Shown piece by piece: positions 7,078-8,905 of a DNA stretch of 8,905 nt. The position numbers and the translations under genes are program-made. This DNA comes from Bacillota bacterium (GTDB lineage Bacteria; Bacillota; Desulfotomaculia; Desulfotomaculales; Desulfotomaculaceae). The notes under the pieces are model-generated. The model had not been told where the DNA came from. It did no database searches and saw nothing but the letters and a program-made list of their open reading frames with translations. The first letter of the stretch is position 1. Each line of letters starts with the position of its first letter. The DNA lies in the NCBI GenBank assembly GCA_023481335.1, contig JAMCWI010000039.1, forward strand, positions 1 to 8,905. The letters run 5' to 3'.

Positions 7078-7085
7078 GAGGTGTG
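7078..7085 (+). promoter_or_regulatory. Ribosome binding site of disA
   Basis: GAGGTGTG sits with GAGG 8 nt upstream of TTG 7090. The in-frame GTG at 7081 lies inside the site and would have no spacer, so TTG is preferred. Confidence 0.7.
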
Positions 7086-7089
7086 TCAG

Positions 7090-8160
7090 TTGAAAGAAGA
7101 AAAGCTTGAGGAAAGGCTCTCCAGGGTTTTACGTTTTGTAGCGCCCGGCACGCCGCTGAGAGAGGGCCTGGAAAATATCCTGCGGGCCACGTCCGGTGGG
7201 TTGATAGTAATCGGCGATTCTGCTGAAATAAGGGAGATCTCCGAGGGAGGTTTTGTGATCAACGCCGAGTTTTCCCCGGCCAGGCTTTACGAGCTGGCCA
7301 AGATGGACGGGGCGATCATCCTCAGCAAAGACGCAAGGAAAATACTGGCGGCAAATACCCAGCTTATACCGAGTCCGAACATTCCTTCCGGTGAAACCGG
7401 CATCAGGCACCGCACTGCGGAGCGGGTGGCCAAGCAGACAGACACGCTGGTGATCACCATTTCACAACGCCGCGGCATAGTCACTTTATATAAAGGGAAT
7501 CTCAAATATGTCTTAAGGGATATGAGCGTTATCCTGGACAAGGCCGGACAGGCTATTCAGACCCTGGAGAAATACCGTTCGGTGCTGGGCCGCGTGATGG
7601 TAAATTTAAGTGTACTGGAATTTGAAGACTCGGCAACGCTCTTTGATGCTGCCAAATCTATTCAGCGGGTGGAAATGGTCTTAAGAGTGGAAAAAGAAAT
7701 AGAAAGGTATACCAGCGAGCTGGGAGTGGAGGGAAGGCTGATCACCATGCAGACGGAGGAACTGGTATCCGATGTAGAAGAGGAAGGTTTAAGGGTAATC
7801 CAGGATTACGCGACGACCATGGGCGAAAAAACCCCCTCTAACATCTTCAGTGTAATCCGGAGCTGGCCGGCTGAAGATCTCCTGGACCTTTCCCTAATCG
7901 CCCGGGCGCTTGGCTATCCCGGGAGCGCCAGTATCCTGGAACAGCACGTCTCGCCGCGCGGGTACCGGATCCTGGAAAAGATTCCCCGCCTGCCCCTGCC
8001 CGTGGTAGACAACCTGGTAAAGACATTCGGCACGCTGAGCAGAATGCTGGTAGCCACGATCGAGGAACTGGACGAGGTGGAAGGTATAGGTGAGGTCCGC
8101 GCCCGCTCTATTAAAGAGGGGCTTCAGCGCTACCGCGAGCACCTGGTGCAGGAGAGGTGA
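7090..8160 (+). CDS. disA: DisA, DNA-integrity-scanning diadenylate cyclase
   Basis: DisA joins two ATP molecules into cyclic di-AMP and scans DNA. Branched recombination intermediates stop its synthesis, which signals damage. The 356-residue protein matches the 357-360 typical of the family. The N-terminal DAC domain (about 10-145) carries VAPGTPLREG (17-26), the catalytic DGA motif (73-75, in KMDGAIIL) and RHRTAER (106-112), the ATP-binding RHR motif. A helical linker spans about 150-290. The C-terminal helix-hairpin-helix DNA-binding region has LPRLP-like IPRLPLPVV and ELDEVEGIGEVRA followed by SIKEGLQRY. All catalytic motifs are present, so the enzyme should be active. It lies directly after radA, probably co-transcribed with it, and an intrinsic terminator begins 50 nt after the stop. 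The TTG start is chosen by ribosome binding site spacing. Confidence 0.97.
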   Translation: MKEEKLEERLSRVLRFVAPGTPLREGLENILRATSGGLIVIGDSAEIREISEGGFVINAEFSPARLYELAKMDGAIILSKDARKILAANTQLIPSPNIPSGETGIRHRTAERVAKQTDTLVITISQRRGIVTLYKGNLKYVLRDMSVILDKAGQAIQTLEKYRSVLGRVMVNLSVLEFEDSATLFDAAKSIQRVEMVLRVEKEIERYTSELGVEGRLITMQTEELVSDVEEEGLRVIQDYATTMGEKTPSNIFSVIRSWPAEDLLDLSLIARALGYPGSASILEQHVSPRGYRILEKIPRLPLPVVDNLVKTFGTLSRMLVATIEELDEVEGIGEVRARSIKEGLQRYREHLVQER

Positions 8161-8210
8161 ACATCAACCCGATGCGGACGAAATCTTGGAGTTTCAAAAA
8201 ATTCTTCCGG

Positions 8211-8236
8211 GCGCGTACCCCGCGCTTTTTATTTTT
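8211..8236 (+). terminator. Intrinsic terminator after disA
   Basis: GCGCG (8211-8215), a 5-nt loop TACCC, CGCGC (8221-8225), then TTTTTATTTTT (8226-8236) make a classic GC stem plus U-tract. It starts 50 nt after the disA stop and separates the radA-disA unit from carD. Confidence 0.8.
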
Positions 8237-8275
8237 ATAGACTCTGAAAATAATCTTTTATCCAACCTCAACGGC

Positions 8276-8291
8276 ACCGGCTGCAGCCGGT
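8276..8291. repeat. Perfect 16-bp palindrome
   Basis: ACCGGCTGCAGCCGGT equals its own reverse complement. It could be a dimeric protein-binding site or form a cruciform. It lacks a U-tract, so it is not an intrinsic terminator. It lies about 170 bp upstream of the first carD -35 box. Its role is unknown. Confidence 0.8.
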
Positions 8292-8422
8292 CCGGGGGAT
8301 TATCCGCAGCGGCGCGGAGCACTGGTTGCGTTTCATGGCGCGTGCAGGCATGCAGATTTGCTCGAATAAAAACGCTTTTTTCATCTCTGATGGCGACGCG
8401 TCAGCGGTAGGGTGGTCTAAAT

Positions 8423-8445
8423 ATTCAAACTTTATTCAAAACTTT
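8423..8445 (+). repeat. Near-perfect tandem repeat upstream of the carD promoter
   Basis: ATTCAAACTTT (8423-8433) is followed directly by ATTCAAAACTTT (8434-8445), the same unit with one extra A. It abuts the first carD -35 box at 8447. It could be an AT-rich UP-type element or an operator, but there is no direct evidence for either. Confidence 0.6.
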
Positions 8446-8446
8446 A

Positions 8447-8475
8447 TTGACACTTCCTTGCGGCTATGCTAGAAT
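8447..8475 (+). promoter_or_regulatory. carD promoter, upstream copy
   Basis: TTGACA (8447-8452, perfect -35), a 17-nt spacer and TAGAAT (8470-8475, 5 of 6) with an extended -10 TGC immediately before it. Transcription would start near 8482, within the -35 region of the second promoter. Confidence 0.8.
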
Positions 8476-8485
8476 TATAGTTTAT

Positions 8486-8514
8486 TTGACAGAGACTCTT
8501 TTTAATGCTATACT
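8486..8514 (+). promoter_or_regulatory. carD promoter, downstream copy
   Basis: TTGACA (8486-8491, perfect -35), a 17-nt spacer and TATACT (8509-8514, 5 of 6) with an extended -10 TGC at 8506-8508. The predicted start is near 8521, giving a leader of about 30 nt that contains the ribosome binding site. It lies 39 bp after the upstream copy. Confidence 0.85.
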
Positions 8515-8535
8515 ATTTTCACGGGAATTTTTTTT

Positions 8536-8543
8536 AAGGAGGG
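8536..8543 (+). promoter_or_regulatory. Ribosome binding site of carD
   Basis: AAGGAGGG is a strong anti-Shine-Dalgarno match, 9 nt (from GGAGG) before TTG 8552. It fixes the TTG start, which is the first residue of the conserved MFKIGDKVVYP beginning. Confidence 0.8.
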
Positions 8544-8551
8544 TACGGTAT

Positions 8552-8905
8552 TTGTTTAAAATAGGGGATAAAGTTGTGTACCCGATGCATGGCGCAGGAG
8601 TTATCGAATCCATTGAAGAGAAAGAAGTCCTGGGAGAAAAGCGGCAGTATTACATTTTAAAGCTCCCGGTTGGCGATATGAAGGTCATGATCCCTATTCA
8701 AAACGGTATAGAGGTCGGTTTACGTGAGGTTATCGACGACGATGGCGTTCAAAAAGTTTTTCACATATTGCGTGATCAGACCTCGGTTATGTCCACCAAC
8801 TGGAACAGGAGGTACCGGGCCAACCTGGAGAAGATCAAAAGTGGAAACATTTTTGAGGTTGCGGAAGTAGTGCGGAACCTTGCCAAGAGAGAGCGTGAAA
8901 AAGGC
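8552..8905 (+). CDS. carD: CarD/CdnL-family RNA polymerase-binding regulator (3' end missing)
   Basis: CarD-family proteins bind the RNA polymerase beta subunit and stabilise the open promoter complex, mostly at housekeeping and rRNA promoters. The first 118 residues are present and the frame is open to the window edge; family members are usually about 155-165 residues, so roughly 40 should be missing. The N-terminal Tudor-like RNAP-interacting domain (about 1-58) shows FKIGDKVVYPMHGAGVI (2-18) and YYILKLP (33-39). The helical DNA-binding domain follows, with NWNRRYRANLEKIKSG (83-98). W84 matches the tryptophan (W85 in M. tuberculosis CarD) that wedges into the minor groove at the -10 edge. 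It has its own strong tandem promoters and is insulated from disA by a terminator. Confidence 0.93.
   Translation, partial: MFKIGDKVVYPMHGAGVIESIEEKEVLGEKRQYYILKLPVGDMKVMIPIQNGIEVGLREVIDDDGVQKVFHILRDQTSVMSTNWNRRYRANLEKIKSGNIFEVAEVVRNLAKREREKG

Larger units (their letters stand above)
8237..8446. other. Non-coding gap between disA terminator and carD promoters
   Basis: The whole disA-carD gap (8161-8551) exceeds 300 bases. Between the terminator and the promoters I see no gene I can support. The middle is GC-rich (about 8265-8360) and contains a perfect 16-bp palindrome (8276-8291) and an 8-bp palindrome GACGCGTC (8395-8402). It then turns AT-rich at about 8420. I recognise no riboswitch or tRNA here. 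Confidence 0.6.

Noticed and set aside
8090..8410. 106-codon plus-strand frame overlapping the disA end and the following gap
   Set aside because: It starts inside disA in another frame, reads through the disA terminator, has no ribosome binding site and resembles no family I know.
8161..8551. Possible cyclic-dinucleotide riboswitch before carD
   Set aside because: I found no recognisable conserved riboswitch core, and the predicted carD leader is only about 30 nt.

Overview
The window is chromosomal DNA from a Gram-positive, moderately GC-rich bacterium, most likely a clostridial Firmicute of the Peptococcaceae / Desulfotomaculum-Pelotomaculum kind. That placement is inferred from three things: the ctsR-mcsA-mcsB-clpC stress operon followed by radA, disA and carD; strong AGGAGG-type ribosome binding sites; and frequent TTG starts. 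The species cannot be named from the sequence alone.

Layout. Positions 1-58 hold the end of a regulatory region with CtsR-box-like sequence. Positions 71-4670 carry a tight four-gene plus-strand operon: ctsR (heat-shock repressor), mcsA (zinc-finger activator), mcsB (protein arginine kinase, overlapping mcsA by 23 nt) and clpC (AAA+ unfoldase). Positions 4671-4961 are non-coding. They contain a compact array of nested direct and inverted repeats of about 220 bp that looks like a MITE or REP-type element and starts 4 nt after the clpC stop. A yajQ gene lies on the minus strand (4962-5462), convergent with clpC and divergent from radA, and the 5463-5709 gap has one promoter in each direction. 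radA (5710-7062) and disA (7090-8160) form a second plus-strand operon that ends at a clear intrinsic terminator (8211-8236). A 390-bp gap follows, and two tandem consensus-like promoters then drive carD, which starts at TTG 8552 and runs off the window.

How the genes work together. CtsR represses the clp genes. McsB, switched on by McsA, phosphorylates arginines on CtsR and on damaged proteins, and ClpC with ClpP (not in this window) unfolds and degrades the marked proteins. RadA is a recombination helicase. DisA scans DNA and makes c-di-AMP, and RadA is known to restrain DisA in other bacteria. CarD stabilises RNA polymerase open complexes. YajQ is a small nucleotide-binding protein, reported in Xanthomonas as a c-di-GMP effector.

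Novelty. Every gene belongs to a well-known family, and I see no new multi-gene system. The points most worth checking are the repeat element after clpC, the reversed yajQ that separates radA-disA from the CtsR operon, the double promoter of carD, and a repeated pattern in which false GTG starts lie inside Shine-Dalgarno sequences upstream of the real start.
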